From positions 1-15,629 of the forward strand of contig CAJTKI010000039.1 in the NCBI GenBank assembly GCA_910576875.1: a DNA stretch of 15,629 nucleotides. The letters run 5' to 3'. Positions 5,475 to 13,698 of the stretch are shown here, piece by piece. The stretch comes from an uncultured Christensenella sp. GTDB taxonomy: Bacteria; Bacillota; Clostridia; Christensenellales; UBA3700. The notes beneath the pieces are model-generated. The model did no database searches. It saw only the letters and a program-made list of their open reading frames with translations, and was not told the origin of the DNA. Made by a program: the position numbers and the translations under genes. Position 1 is the stretch's first letter; every line of letters begins with the position of its first letter.

Positions 5475-6623
5475 TTATCCGAATAATTTGTTCCAAAAAC
5501 TTTTGCTTGCTTTGATCTCCGACGCGACGTTGAGCAACGCCGTAAACGACGTATCCGCCGCCCGATCGTATCGGGGCACGTCCGCGACCAGCACGATGAC
5601 CTGTCTGCCCAAATGCGTCTCGATCGATCCGACCGCGCCGCGTATCAACGGAATGCCGCCGCCGGTCAAAAAGATGCGTTCATTGCCGGCGGGCGCGTCT
5701 TTTGCCCGCGACTCGCGAATACAGCGCTCGAAGAATCCCGCCAGCTGGCGCAATCGATCCTGCACCAAAGCATTCACTTCTCCCGCGTCGTAACGGTACA
5801 CGTTGGTGCCGTCCGCCACTTCGTACATATCGCCGTCGCGCAACTCTCTTGCCAGATTGATGCGCGGCAGAAACGCCAGCGCGCTCTCGATCGAAATATC
5901 GAGCGCGACGGACAAATCGTCCGCGATGCACCCGCACCCCAACGGCGCCGTCGTCAAATATTCCAATCCGTCTCCCTTGACGCGGAAGAACGACGTACTC
6001 AAAAATCCGACGTCCGCAACGCAACAACCGCTCTCTCGCAGATCGGAATCGAGCAATTGACTCCCCTGTGCCCAGCTCTGACTGATGAACTTGACGGTAT
6101 CGAATCCGAACCGCGCCAACAGCTTGTCCGCCGTCTCGCAGAAATCTTTTCTGCACAGCACGTACGTCATGTCCGCGCGCAACACGCGCGCCCGCTCTCC
6201 CACGGGATACAACGTCCGCGTGCGCTCGTCCAACGTGTAGCCGCGCGCCGCCGACGAAATCGTCCGATAACCGCCCCGATCGGAAAAGCAATCTCCCTGC
6301 GTCTGGATCTCGTCGATGACTTCGTCCGTGATCAAACGCTCCCGATCGAATTTCAAGATCGGCGCGGAGCTCTCCAACTTGACGAACTCGCTCGGCACGC
6401 CGACGTATACGGTGCGGATCTTGCCGTTGTAACCGCTCTTGGCAACGACCTGTTCCAGATCCAGCGCGAGCGTCTCGACGTCGATCCACTGTCCCTGACA
6501 ATAGACGGGGACTCTGCGGCAGGCATAGTTATCGACGATGTAAATCCCTTTGCCCGTCTTGCGACCGACGGCAAAGACGAGTTTTCCGGAGCCGATATCC
6601 AAAACCGCCACGTTTTTTTCCAT
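5475..6623 (-). CDS. ftsA: Cell division protein FtsA (actin-like Z-ring anchor)
   Basis: Actin-fold protein tethering FtsZ to the membrane. The 382-residue product starts MEKNVAVLDIGSGKLVFAVG with the phosphate-1 loop DIGSGK at 9-14; the adenosine motif FLTGGGIPLIRG lies near the C-terminal third; the end SFWNKLFG is a typical amphipathic membrane-targeting tail. The phosphate-2 region, usually DIGGGTT-like, reads VADVGFLSTSFF, which is degenerate. The open frame extends 25 codons upstream (an ATG at 6698), but that stretch overlaps the promoter and has no family match, so the ATG at 6623 is chosen. No Shine-Dalgarno precedes it; a consensus sigma-A promoter places the transcript start on the A of this ATG. 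ftsZ follows after 15 bp. Confidence 0.95.
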   Translation of the reverse strand: MEKNVAVLDIGSGKLVFAVGRKTGKGIYIVDNYACRRVPVYCQGQWIDVETLALDLEQVVAKSGYNGKIRTVYVGVPSEFVKLESSAPILKFDRERLITDEVIDEIQTQGDCFSDRGGYRTISSAARGYTLDERTRTLYPVGERARVLRADMTYVLCRKDFCETADKLLARFGFDTVKFISQSWAQGSQLLDSDLRESGCCVADVGFLSTSFFRVKGDGLEYLTTAPLGCGCIADDLSVALDISIESALAFLPRINLARELRDGDMYEVADGTNVYRYDAGEVNALVQDRLRQLAGFFERCIRESRAKDAPAGNERIFLTGGGIPLIRGAVGSIETHLGRQVIVLVADVPRYDRAADTSFTALLNVASEIKASKSFWNKLFG

Positions 6624-6629
6624 GATTTC

Positions 6630-6658
6630 ATTATAAAGCGAATCGGAGACGATGTCAA
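6630..6658 (-). promoter_or_regulatory. Full-consensus sigma-A promoter of ftsA-ftsZ
   Basis: The minus strand carries TTGACA at 6658-6653, a 17-bp spacer and TATAAT at 6635-6630: 12 of 12 consensus bases at optimal spacing. Six bases separate the -10 from the ATG at 6623, so +1 falls on that A. An AT-rich stretch (6659-6682) directly upstream could act as an UP element. Confidence 0.88.
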
Positions 6659-6659
6659 T

Positions 6660-6675
6660 AATATTTATAAATATT
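6660..6675. repeat. 16-bp perfect AT palindrome next to the ftsA -35
   Basis: AATATTTATAAATATT is its own reverse complement and ends one base before the -35 hexamer. It may be an UP element or a protein-binding site. Confidence 0.6.
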
Positions 6676-6719
6676 TTAATTATTACGCGTATACGCACGC
6701 TCGCATGAGCGCAAAAAAA

Positions 6720-7475
6720 TCAAACCAGCGCGGGCGTCCATTCCCATCCGGCGGCGCCCAAACGCCAATACCCGCCGTCGCGCCGATGCGCGGTCTCGCC
6801 CTGCGCGTTGAGATACGCGTTGTACGCGCCGCGCAACAATTGCGCCGCCTGCGCCGCGTCCGCGTTCTTGTACACGCACAGCGTCGCGCCCGTATTGGTC
6901 AGCAGATACGCCGTCGTCTCGTCCGTATGCAACTCGACGATAAACGCGCCGAACCGCTGCTTGGACAGCCCGACCTGCTCCGCCGCGCCCAACAGCGCTT
7001 TGAGCCAATCGTATTCCGCAATGAAAACCCCTTCCCGCGCATCCTGCAACGTGACGCCGTTCCAACGGCTGACCCAGTCTTGCGTCTGCGGCGCATCGAC
7101 GATGCGAATGACTTTCAAATCCCGATCCAGCAACGCGTACACGCCTTCCCGCGTGAGCGCGCACAGCATGGGCGTGCGATAGGCGACGTTGATCTGTACG
7201 ACGTTGGGCGCTTTGCGCTCGATGTCCAACACGCGGATGGACGGATTCGCCGATTCGATATTCGCGGTCGCCTTTTCTTCGCTCAGTCCGAATATAGACG
7301 AATATTTCGCAATTTTGCTGTCTTGGATGATCTTTTCGCGCAATTCGGGCGAAGATTCCATTCCCACGGAAAGCCGAACGGTGACGTCCCCGATGATGAA
7401 TATCACGCAGGACAACACCACCAGCACCACCACCGCGGCAAGCGAAGCGAAAATTGCGATCAGTCTTTTGTTCAT
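6720..7475 (-). CDS. ftsQ: Cell division protein FtsQ/DivIB
   Basis: Bitopic divisome protein linking early and late septum components outside the membrane. The 251-residue product has a short N-terminus (MNKR), one membrane helix at about 5-28, a POTRA-like part (about 29-95, ending in the family-type RKAPNVVQINVAYRTPM) and a FtsQ domain with the ALLDRDLKVIRI strand pair. Sequence identity to well-known FtsQ is modest, so the call rests on topology, motif order and position before ftsA. The ATG at 7475 overlaps the murA stop (ATGA) and follows GGAAGGA, indicating coupled translation. After its stop there are 96 bp holding the ftsA promoter. Confidence 0.85.
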   Translation of the reverse strand: MNKRLIAIFASLAAVVVLVVLSCVIFIIGDVTVRLSVGMESSPELREKIIQDSKIAKYSSIFGLSEEKATANIESANPSIRVLDIERKAPNVVQINVAYRTPMLCALTREGVYALLDRDLKVIRIVDAPQTQDWVSRWNGVTLQDAREGVFIAEYDWLKALLGAAEQVGLSKQRFGAFIVELHTDETTAYLLTNTGATLCVYKNADAAQAAQLLRGAYNAYLNAQGETAHRRDGGYWRLGAAGWEWTPALV

Positions 7476-8731
7476 TCGTCCTTCCTTTGGATGTCCACTC
7501 CGACGGTGCGGAGCAATACGGACATGTCTTCGTATCCCCTGTCGATATGGCGGATTTCGCGCACTTCGCTTTTGCCGTGCGCCGCCATCGCCGCCAACAC
7601 GAGCGATGCCCCGCCCCTGAGATCCGCAGCCGTCACGTTGGCGGCATGCAGAGATTCGACTCCGCGCACGACGGCGACTTTGTCGCGCACCGTGATGTCC
7701 GCGCCCATCTTGCGTAGCTCGCCGACGGGGCGAAAGCGCGTCTCGAATATGTTCTCCACGATCACGCACGTCCCGCGCGCAATCGTCTGCATCGTCAACA
7801 CCTGCGTCTGCAAGTCGGTCGGAAAGCCCGGATAAAACGTCGTTTCGATCCAATCCAGACTGTTGAGCCGACCTTTGGAGATCAAATTTATTTTACCATT
7901 GCCGGTCGTGATTTTGCAAGCGGTTTTCGACAGTTTTGCCAGAAGGGACGCAATATGCTCCGCGCGCACGCGTTCCAAGGTCAAATTTCCGCCGCACATC
8001 GCCGCGCCGATCAGATATGTACCCGCTACGATGCGGTCCGGAATCGGCGTATGCACCGTACCGTGCAACTCGTCTACGCCTTCGATCACGATGACGCTGC
8101 CGCCCGCGCCGCGCACGCTTGCGCCCATCGCGTTGAGGAAATCCTGCAAGTCTACGATCTCCGGCTCCTTGGCGCAGTTGCGCAATACGGTCTTGCCTTT
8201 GCAAAACACGCTCGCCATCATCAGATTTTCCGTCGCGCCCACGCTGGGCAGATCGAGCACGATGTCCGCGGTGCGCGCGTCGGACGCGACTTCGCACAGC
8301 AGATAACCGGCTTCTTCTTTGATTTGCACGCCCAACTCGCGAAGTCCGCGCAAATGAATGTCGATCGGGCGCATGCCGATATCGCATCCGCCCGGATACG
8401 CGACTTTCGCCCATTTGAGTCTGGACAACAACGCGCCCAACAAAAATATACTGGAACGCAACTCTCCCGCCAACGCCGAAGGAATCTCCCCGTTGGTCAC
8501 GTCCGACGCGTCCACGAATATCGAATCGCCTTGCCAATGCGTGCGGCATCCCAATTCCCGCAAAATCCGCATCATGTTTTCCACGTCGGCGATGTGCGGA
8601 CAATTCTGCAAAAGGATCGGCTCTTGTGTCAATATACTCGCCGCCAAAAGAGGCAGCACGCTGTTCTTCGCCCCTTTTACCGGTATGCTACCCTCCAAGG
8701 CATTGCCGCCTTGTATTATGTATTTGCTCAT
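7472..8731 (-). CDS. murA: UDP-N-acetylglucosamine 1-carboxyvinyltransferase MurA
   Basis: Transfers enolpyruvate from PEP to UDP-GlcNAc, the committed step of peptidoglycan synthesis, in the cytoplasm. The 419-residue length is normal. The N-terminus has GGNALEGSIPVKGAKNSVLP with the substrate-binding lysine and asparagine (KN, 22-23). The loop YPGGCDIGMRPIDIHL holds the active-site cysteine at 116, the residue that fosfomycin alkylates. Other family blocks are LPSVGATENLMMA, TFYPGFPTDLQTQ and NIFETRFRPVGELRKMGA. The ATG at 8731 follows GGAGAG at good spacing. It lies between the SEDS gene and ftsQ, where many Firmicutes instead carry murG and murB. The stop overlaps the ftsQ start by four bases. 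Clostridia often have two MurA paralogues; a second would be elsewhere. Confidence 0.98.
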   Translation of the reverse strand: MSKYIIQGGNALEGSIPVKGAKNSVLPLLAASILTQEPILLQNCPHIADVENMMRILRELGCRTHWQGDSIFVDASDVTNGEIPSALAGELRSSIFLLGALLSRLKWAKVAYPGGCDIGMRPIDIHLRGLRELGVQIKEEAGYLLCEVASDARTADIVLDLPSVGATENLMMASVFCKGKTVLRNCAKEPEIVDLQDFLNAMGASVRGAGGSVIVIEGVDELHGTVHTPIPDRIVAGTYLIGAAMCGGNLTLERVRAEHIASLLAKLSKTACKITTGNGKINLISKGRLNSLDWIETTFYPGFPTDLQTQVLTMQTIARGTCVIVENIFETRFRPVGELRKMGADITVRDKVAVVRGVESLHAANVTAADLRGGASLVLAAMAAHGKSEVREIRHIDRGYEDMSVLLRTVGVDIQRKDE

Positions 8732-8771
8732 ATTTCTCTCCGGTCAAAACATTGCCGTTTCGGCATTTCTC

Positions 8772-9881
8772 TTACAGTTTATGACCGGTCGGATAACCCT
8801 GTGCGCGCATATGGACGTTTTGCAACAATCCGATCGCCGCCAAGAACACGACCAGCGAACTGCCGCCCGCGCTGACAAACGGCAACGGCAATCCCGTCGG
8901 CGGAATGCTGCCGGTCACGACCGCGATGTTGAGCAACGTTTGCACGCCGATCACCGCGACGACGCCGCTCGCCAAATACGAGTCGAAGCGATTCTCCGCG
9001 CGCATCGCGATTCGCACGCCCTGCCACAGAATGAACGCGAACACGCTCAGCACGCAGACGCAGCCGACCCAGCCCAGTTCTTCTCCGATGATCGAAAAAA
9101 TAAAATCGCTTTCCGCAAACGGAAGAAACGCGTATTTTTGTCTGGATTGGAACAAGCCGACGCCGAACAGCCCGCCCCCGCCGAGCGCGTAGTACGACTG
9201 GATAAGTTGATACCCTTCTCCGAGCGGACTCGCCCACGGATCGATGAACGCCATCAGACGTTTGATCCGATACGGTTCGAGCAGAATCAGACCGACGACC
9301 GCCGCGATTGCCGGAAGCGCGAACACGGCAAACTGCTTGATCCGACATCCGCCGACGAACAGCATGATGACGACGACCAGCGCGACGCACATCGTGATCG
9401 ACATGTTGGGTTCCAAAAGAATCAACACGCACATCGCACCTGCGGCGCATAAAATCTTGAACATGTTGCGGAACGTATGCGCGCTTTTTTCGGACAGTTG
9501 CGCGGCGATATAAACGGCAAGACAGAACTTGGCGATTTCGCTCGGCTGAAACGTCGTAAAGCCGAGATTGATCCACCGCGTCGCGCCGTACTTTTCAATC
9601 CCCAATCCCGGGATAAACACCGCCGCCAGCAACGCGTACGAAACAAGCAGCCCGATCCAGGCAAAGCGTTTGAGCCACGCGGTCGGAACTTTGCTCGCGC
9701 CGTACACGGCGACCAACCCGACCACGAGCGCGATCGCCTGTTTTTTGACGTAAAAAAACGCGTCGCCCGTCTCTTTGAGCGCGGTGTAACTGCTCGCGCT
9801 GTACTGCATCACGATTCCGAATACCGCCAGCCCGACCGCCGCGATCAACAGCGAAACGTTATACTTCGGTTTTGCGAGCAT
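8772..9881 (-). CDS. spoVE: SEDS peptidoglycan glycosyltransferase (FtsW/SpoVE)
   Basis: Ten-helix membrane enzyme polymerising lipid II together with a class B PBP. The 369-residue product shows the SEDS blocks MQYSASSY (about 25-32), RWINLGFTTFQPSEIAK (about 102-118), FIDPWASPLGEGYQLIQS (212-229), the run of four glycines, and ESDFIFSIIGEELGWVG (257-273), ending with PPTGLPLPFVSAGGSS. The ATG at 9881 lies 23 bases inside the end of murD and has AAAGGA upstream. In Bacillus subtilis the gene between murD and murG is spoVE, and the partner PBP here looks like SpoVD, so SpoVE is the preferred symbol; a vegetative FtsW role, or both, is equally possible from sequence. It precedes murA by 40 bp. 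Confidence 0.93.
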   Translation of the reverse strand: MLAKPKYNVSLLIAAVGLAVFGIVMQYSASSYTALKETGDAFFYVKKQAIALVVGLVAVYGASKVPTAWLKRFAWIGLLVSYALLAAVFIPGLGIEKYGATRWINLGFTTFQPSEIAKFCLAVYIAAQLSEKSAHTFRNMFKILCAAGAMCVLILLEPNMSITMCVALVVVIMLFVGGCRIKQFAVFALPAIAAVVGLILLEPYRIKRLMAFIDPWASPLGEGYQLIQSYYALGGGGLFGVGLFQSRQKYAFLPFAESDFIFSIIGEELGWVGCVCVLSVFAFILWQGVRIAMRAENRFDSYLASGVVAVIGVQTLLNIAVVTGSIPPTGLPLPFVSAGGSSLVVFLAAIGLLQNVHMRAQGYPTGHKL

Positions 9882-11187
9882 CTTCCAATTCCTTTACGAT
9901 CCGATCGAAATGCCGACCGCGTTCGACATAACCGCTGTAACGGTCGAAGCTCGACGTCGTCGGCGAAAACAGGATATTCTCCACGTCCTTGGCAGCGGCA
10001 AGATGCACGGCGCGTTCCAGATTGGAAGTGACCTCGTATGTATATGCGTGATAGGTGGGCAGGAACTGCATCATTTCGAACACGTTGTCTCCGCATCCGA
10101 CGATGTGCGTGACCTGCGGCGGCAACGCCGCAAAGAATCCGGCGTACGATATTCCCTTGTCGTATCCGCCGACGATCAACGCGGTCTTGCCGCGCATCGT
10201 GCGACACGCCTGAATCGTACTGTCGATGTTGGTCGCTTTGGAATCGTTGTAATAGCGTTTGCCGTCCACGGTCGCGATCCACTGGTTGCGGTATTTCGGC
10301 GCGCGGAACTCGCGCAACGTGCGCGCGATGACGTCGTTGCAGACGCCGAGCCGTTTGGCGACGATCACGCAAGCAAGCACGTTGGACAAATTGTATTCGC
10401 CCGTCAACGAGACGTCGTCCACCGAACAGACGCATTCCCGCGTGCCCATGTCGTAATAAATATTTCTTTCGTATACGTATGCGCCGCGCACGCGTTGCTT
10501 GGTCGAAAACAAACACAACTGCCCCGCTACCGAGTCCATAAAACTGCGACAGATCGGATCGTCGTAATTGAGAATCGCATAGTCGCGCGCCGTCTGGTTG
10601 GTAAAGATCCGATACTTGGTCATCGCATAGCGGTTGAGCGAACCGTGCCGTTCGAAATGATCGGGCGTAATGTTCAGCAAAATCGCAAACGAAGGCTTAA
10701 AGCTCTGCACCGTTTCCAACTGAAAACTCGACACTTCGACGACGGCGACGGAATTCTCGTCGATATGTTTATCCGCCAATTCCGAACAGTACGATGTCCC
10801 GATATTGCCGACCGCGTGCGCGTCGATTCCGGCTTCGCACAAAATCTTGCACAGCAGCGTCGTCGTAGTCGTCTTGCCGTTGGTTCCGGTAATCGCGACG
10901 AGATCGCCCTTTTTCATACGAAACGCCAATTCCAACTCGCCGATCACGCCGATGTTGCATCGGCGCGCCGTCTCCAACAGCGGATGATCGTACGCGATTG
11001 CAGGATTGACGACGACCAGATCCGTCCCCTGCAAAATCGCGGTATAATCCGCGCCCGTCGCCTGTTCGTACGGTGCGCAATCGATCTGCGCGTCGTCGTA
11101 CACCGATACCTGCCATCCGCTCCGCTCCAACAGCTTTGCGCTGCCTTGTCCGCTTTTGCCCCATCCTGCTACCAATGCCCGCTGCAT
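9859..11187 (-). CDS. murD: UDP-N-acetylmuramoyl-L-alanine--D-glutamate ligase MurD
   Basis: Adds D-glutamate to UDP-MurNAc-L-Ala using ATP, in the cytoplasm. The 442-residue product has an N-terminal Rossmann-type domain (AGWGKSGQG at 8-16), the ATP loop TGTNGKTTT at 100-108, EVSSFQLE, the NITPDHFERHG block and NDSKATN near residue 320. The C-terminal block reads FSPTTSSFDRYSGYVERG where the family usually has LSPACASFD, and the segment before NDSKATN reads PKYRNQ rather than the common LPHR; both look like lineage divergence, with catalytic parts intact. The ATG at 11187 is 7 bp after the mraY stop, whose bases are part of its ribosome site (TAGGTGG). The 3-prime end overlaps the SEDS gene by 23 bp. 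Confidence 0.97.
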   Translation of the reverse strand: MQRALVAGWGKSGQGSAKLLERSGWQVSVYDDAQIDCAPYEQATGADYTAILQGTDLVVVNPAIAYDHPLLETARRCNIGVIGELELAFRMKKGDLVAITGTNGKTTTTTLLCKILCEAGIDAHAVGNIGTSYCSELADKHIDENSVAVVEVSSFQLETVQSFKPSFAILLNITPDHFERHGSLNRYAMTKYRIFTNQTARDYAILNYDDPICRSFMDSVAGQLCLFSTKQRVRGAYVYERNIYYDMGTRECVCSVDDVSLTGEYNLSNVLACVIVAKRLGVCNDVIARTLREFRAPKYRNQWIATVDGKRYYNDSKATNIDSTIQACRTMRGKTALIVGGYDKGISYAGFFAALPPQVTHIVGCGDNVFEMMQFLPTYHAYTYEVTSNLERAVHLAAAKDVENILFSPTTSSFDRYSGYVERGRHFDRIVKELEDARKTEV

Positions 11188-11194
11188 GTTCCAC

Positions 11195-12202
11195 CTATTC
11201 CGCCAACGACATCCAAGCCAGTACCGTACCGATCGCCGTAACCGCCGCGTACCAATACACGATCTTCCATTCTTTGACGCCTTTATATTCGAGATGATGA
11301 TGGAACGGCGCCATTAAAAACACTCGTTTTCCCGTCGCCTTGAACCAGATCACCTGCACTATCACAGATATGCAGGATACCAGATACATTATGCCGGGCA
11401 GCAACATAAGCAGTGGATTTTTGACAAAAAGCGCCACGCACGCCGCCGCGCCGCCGAGCGCCAGCGCGCCCGTATCTCCCATAAATATTTTAGCCGGATT
11501 GAAATTGAACCAGCCGAACGCGCCCACGCCTCCGACGACCGCCGCGCAAAAACACGCGACGGACAACAGATGCCCGCTCTGCAACACGTCGCCCGCGCGT
11601 TGCGCCGCCGCAAACGCGGCGAACGCGATCCCCGCAAAACATGCAAAATACACCGCGCCCGTCGTTGCGACCAATCCGTCCAACCCGTCGGTCAGGTTGA
11701 CCGCGTTGGACATCGCGATCGTCGCGATCAGACACAGCGGCACGTACCACCATCCCAAATCCGCTTGCACGTCGAAAAACGGAATCCGGATCGTCGTGCC
11801 GATCTGCGGATTGCGATAGCAGTACAGCGTCACGAAAATCGCAACGCCCAATTGCCCGATTACTTTCTGGTACGCTTTGAGACCGAGATTTTCTTTGTGC
11901 CAGATTTTGAGAAAGTCGTCCAAAAATCCCACGACCGCGTACGCCAGCATAAACAACGCCGCGACCATGCCGCCGCTGCGCCAAGACGGATAGTAAATCG
12001 CGGTCGTCACGGCAATCGCAATCAAAAAACCGATGCCGCCCATCGTCGGCGTTCCGCTCTTGCCCTCATGCTTGTCCACATAGTGCAGAATGGTTTGCCG
12101 CGCTTTGAGTTTGCGCATCGCGACGATGACGACGGGTTCCAACACTGCCGTCAACGCAAACGACGTCAATACGCACGCCAACAATCGAATCGTATCGTTC
12201 AC
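11195..12202 (-). CDS. mraY: Phospho-N-acetylmuramoyl-pentapeptide transferase MraY
   Basis: Polytopic membrane enzyme that moves phospho-MurNAc-pentapeptide to undecaprenyl phosphate, making lipid I. The 335-residue product shows HEGKSGTPTMGG near 46-57, the Mg-binding aspartates in VGFLDDFLK, NAVNLTDGLDGL, FGWFNFNPAKIFMGDTGALALGG-type block (reported here by its parts FNFNPAKIF and MGDTGALALGG) and the histidine loop APFHHHLEYKG. Start choice: an ATG at 12208 is in frame but abuts the GGGGAG ribosome site (12214-12209); the GTG at 12202 is six bases downstream of it and forms a classic GTGA overlap with the murE stop, so GTG is preferred. murD follows after 7 bp. Confidence 0.97.
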   Translation of the reverse strand: MNDTIRLLACVLTSFALTAVLEPVVIVAMRKLKARQTILHYVDKHEGKSGTPTMGGIGFLIAIAVTTAIYYPSWRSGGMVAALFMLAYAVVGFLDDFLKIWHKENLGLKAYQKVIGQLGVAIFVTLYCYRNPQIGTTIRIPFFDVQADLGWWYVPLCLIATIAMSNAVNLTDGLDGLVATTGAVYFACFAGIAFAAFAAAQRAGDVLQSGHLLSVACFCAAVVGGVGAFGWFNFNPAKIFMGDTGALALGGAAACVALFVKNPLLMLLPGIMYLVSCISVIVQVIWFKATGKRVFLMAPFHHHLEYKGVKEWKIVYWYAAVTAIGTVLAWMSLAE

Positions 12203-13644
12203 TCGCATCTCCCCACGACCCGCAACAACTGCGCCATGTCGCTGTAAGGTATTTTGTGATGATTTTCGTCGATATAATTTTCACTGCCTTTGCCCGCGAT
12301 CAACACGACGTCTCCGCTCGTCGCCAACTTTGCTCCGAGCGCGAGCGCCTGCGCGCGATCGAGTTCCACGTACAGTTTGCCTTTGAGCCGAATGCCCGCC
12401 ACGATATCGGACGCGATCGCCTCTCTGCTTTCCGTGCGCGGATTGTCCGTCGTGACAATGACGATATCCGACATTTCTCCTGCGATCTTTCCCATAATCG
12501 GGCGTTTCGATACGTCCCGATCGCCGCCGCAACCGAAGATCGTAATCACTTTGCCGCGCGTCAAAGCTCGACTTTCTTTCAACAGATTGTACAGACCGTC
12601 CGGCGTGTGCGCAAAGTCGACGACGTACGTCACGCCCTTGTCGTGCACGACGTTGAAGCGACCCGCCGGCGGCACCGCGTTATCCAAACTGCGGCAAATG
12701 TCTTCCGCCGATACGCCGAGCGCCGAAGCCGCGCCGCAAGCCGCAAGCATGTTGGAGACGTTAAACTTGCCGTACAGATTGGATCGCACTTCGAAGATTT
12801 CGTCCGACAGATTGACGACGAATCGCGCGCCGTGCGCCGTCTGGCGGACGTCGACGGCAAACACGTCCGCCGGATTATCCAACCCGTACGACAAACTCGG
12901 CACTTTCGCATCCCGTAACAATTGTCTGCCGACTTCGTCGTCCGCGTTTACGACCGCTTTGCGCGTATGCTGCGGCGTAAAAAAGCTCGTCTTGCACCGT
13001 CGATACGCGTCCATCGTCTCGAAATAGTCCAAATGATCCTGCGAAAAATTGGTAAATACGCAACAATCGGCGACGATTCCGTCCAACTTTTGAAGCGCGA
13101 TCGCATGCGCAGACACTTCCATGACCACGTCTTGCACGCCGCTGCGCACCATATCGGAAAACAACTCGTGCAGCCGCACCGGATCCGGCGTCGTGAGTTC
13201 GGACGGCAATCGTTTGTCCGCGTACTCGTAATACATCGTTCCGAGCAACGCGGCGTTGCGCCCCGCCGTCTGCAAGATGTTGCGGATCAGATACGCAACC
13301 GTGGATTTGCCGTTTGTTCCGACCACGCCGATGATGCGCAGACGATCCGCCGGATTGCCGTATCGACGCGCCGCCATGCGTCCGAGCGTTTTGCGCGTAT
13401 CCGCGACTCGGACGACGGTCGCGTCGGGATTGGCGTATTCTCGCATGCAGACGACCGCCCGCGCGCCCGACGCAACGGCAAGATCCGCATACCGATGCCC
13501 GTCTTGGCGCTTGCCGATCAAACAGACAAAACAACACCCTTCCCGCACTTGATCGGTATCGAACACGATGTCCGTGATTTCGCAGGACAGATCGCCTTGC
13601 GCGTTTAAGATTTCTTGCGGTTGCAACAACTGTTCCAATATCAT
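12199..13644 (-). CDS. murE: UDP-MurNAc-tripeptide synthetase MurE, probably meso-diaminopimelate-adding
   Basis: ATP-dependent ligase adding the third stem-peptide residue. The 481-residue product has the ATP loop GTNGKS at 109-114, the substrate block ELTTPDPVRLH (149-159), MEVSAHAIALQKLDG with a likely carbamylated lysine following in YRRCKTSFF (K218), VDFAHTPDGL (342-351) and GCGGDRDVSKRP. The DNPR motif at 400-403 is the recognised marker for meso-diaminopimelate rather than lysine. The nearby GKG motif reads GKGSENY where GKGHE is usual in diaminopimelate enzymes I know. The ATG at 13644 follows AAGGAA and begins its own transcription unit behind a sigma-A promoter. murF is not adjacent. 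Its stop overlaps mraY by four bases. Confidence 0.97.
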   Translation of the reverse strand: MILEQLLQPQEILNAQGDLSCEITDIVFDTDQVREGCCFVCLIGKRQDGHRYADLAVASGARAVVCMREYANPDATVVRVADTRKTLGRMAARRYGNPADRLRIIGVVGTNGKSTVAYLIRNILQTAGRNAALLGTMYYEYADKRLPSELTTPDPVRLHELFSDMVRSGVQDVVMEVSAHAIALQKLDGIVADCCVFTNFSQDHLDYFETMDAYRRCKTSFFTPQHTRKAVVNADDEVGRQLLRDAKVPSLSYGLDNPADVFAVDVRQTAHGARFVVNLSDEIFEVRSNLYGKFNVSNMLAACGAASALGVSAEDICRSLDNAVPPAGRFNVVHDKGVTYVVDFAHTPDGLYNLLKESRALTRGKVITIFGCGGDRDVSKRPIMGKIAGEMSDIVIVTTDNPRTESREAIASDIVAGIRLKGKLYVELDRAQALALGAKLATSGDVVLIAGKGSENYIDENHHKIPYSDMAQLLRVVGRCE

Positions 13645-13671
13645 CGTTTTCCTTCCTCGGCACCGTAATTT

Positions 13672-13698
13672 CCTTAAATATATAATAAATATTTAAGG
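13672..13698. repeat. Perfect inverted repeat over the murE promoter, candidate operator
   Basis: CCTTAAATAT at 13672-13681 and ATATTTAAGG at 13689-13698 are exact reverse complements with 7 bases between. One arm covers the -10 hexamer and the other fills the spacer up to the -35. No T-run follows on either strand, so it is not an intrinsic terminator. Confidence 0.65.

Noticed and set aside
4134..5486. 450-codon plus-strand frame over ftsZ
   Set aside because: Shadow of ftsZ; composition is Arg/His/Asp-rich and it crosses the ftsZ terminator and the spoIIGA promoter region.
6699..6717. Hairpin just past the ftsQ stop as a terminator
   Set aside because: The stem is about 5 bp and the run of T lies before, not after, the hairpin on the transcribed strand.
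5613..7835. 740-codon open frame on the plus strand
   Set aside because: Antisense shadow of ftsA, ftsQ and murA. It is low-complexity, Arg/Asp/Gln-rich, has no family motif, and exists because the real genes rarely use TTA, CTA and TCA codons. It also runs through two promoters.
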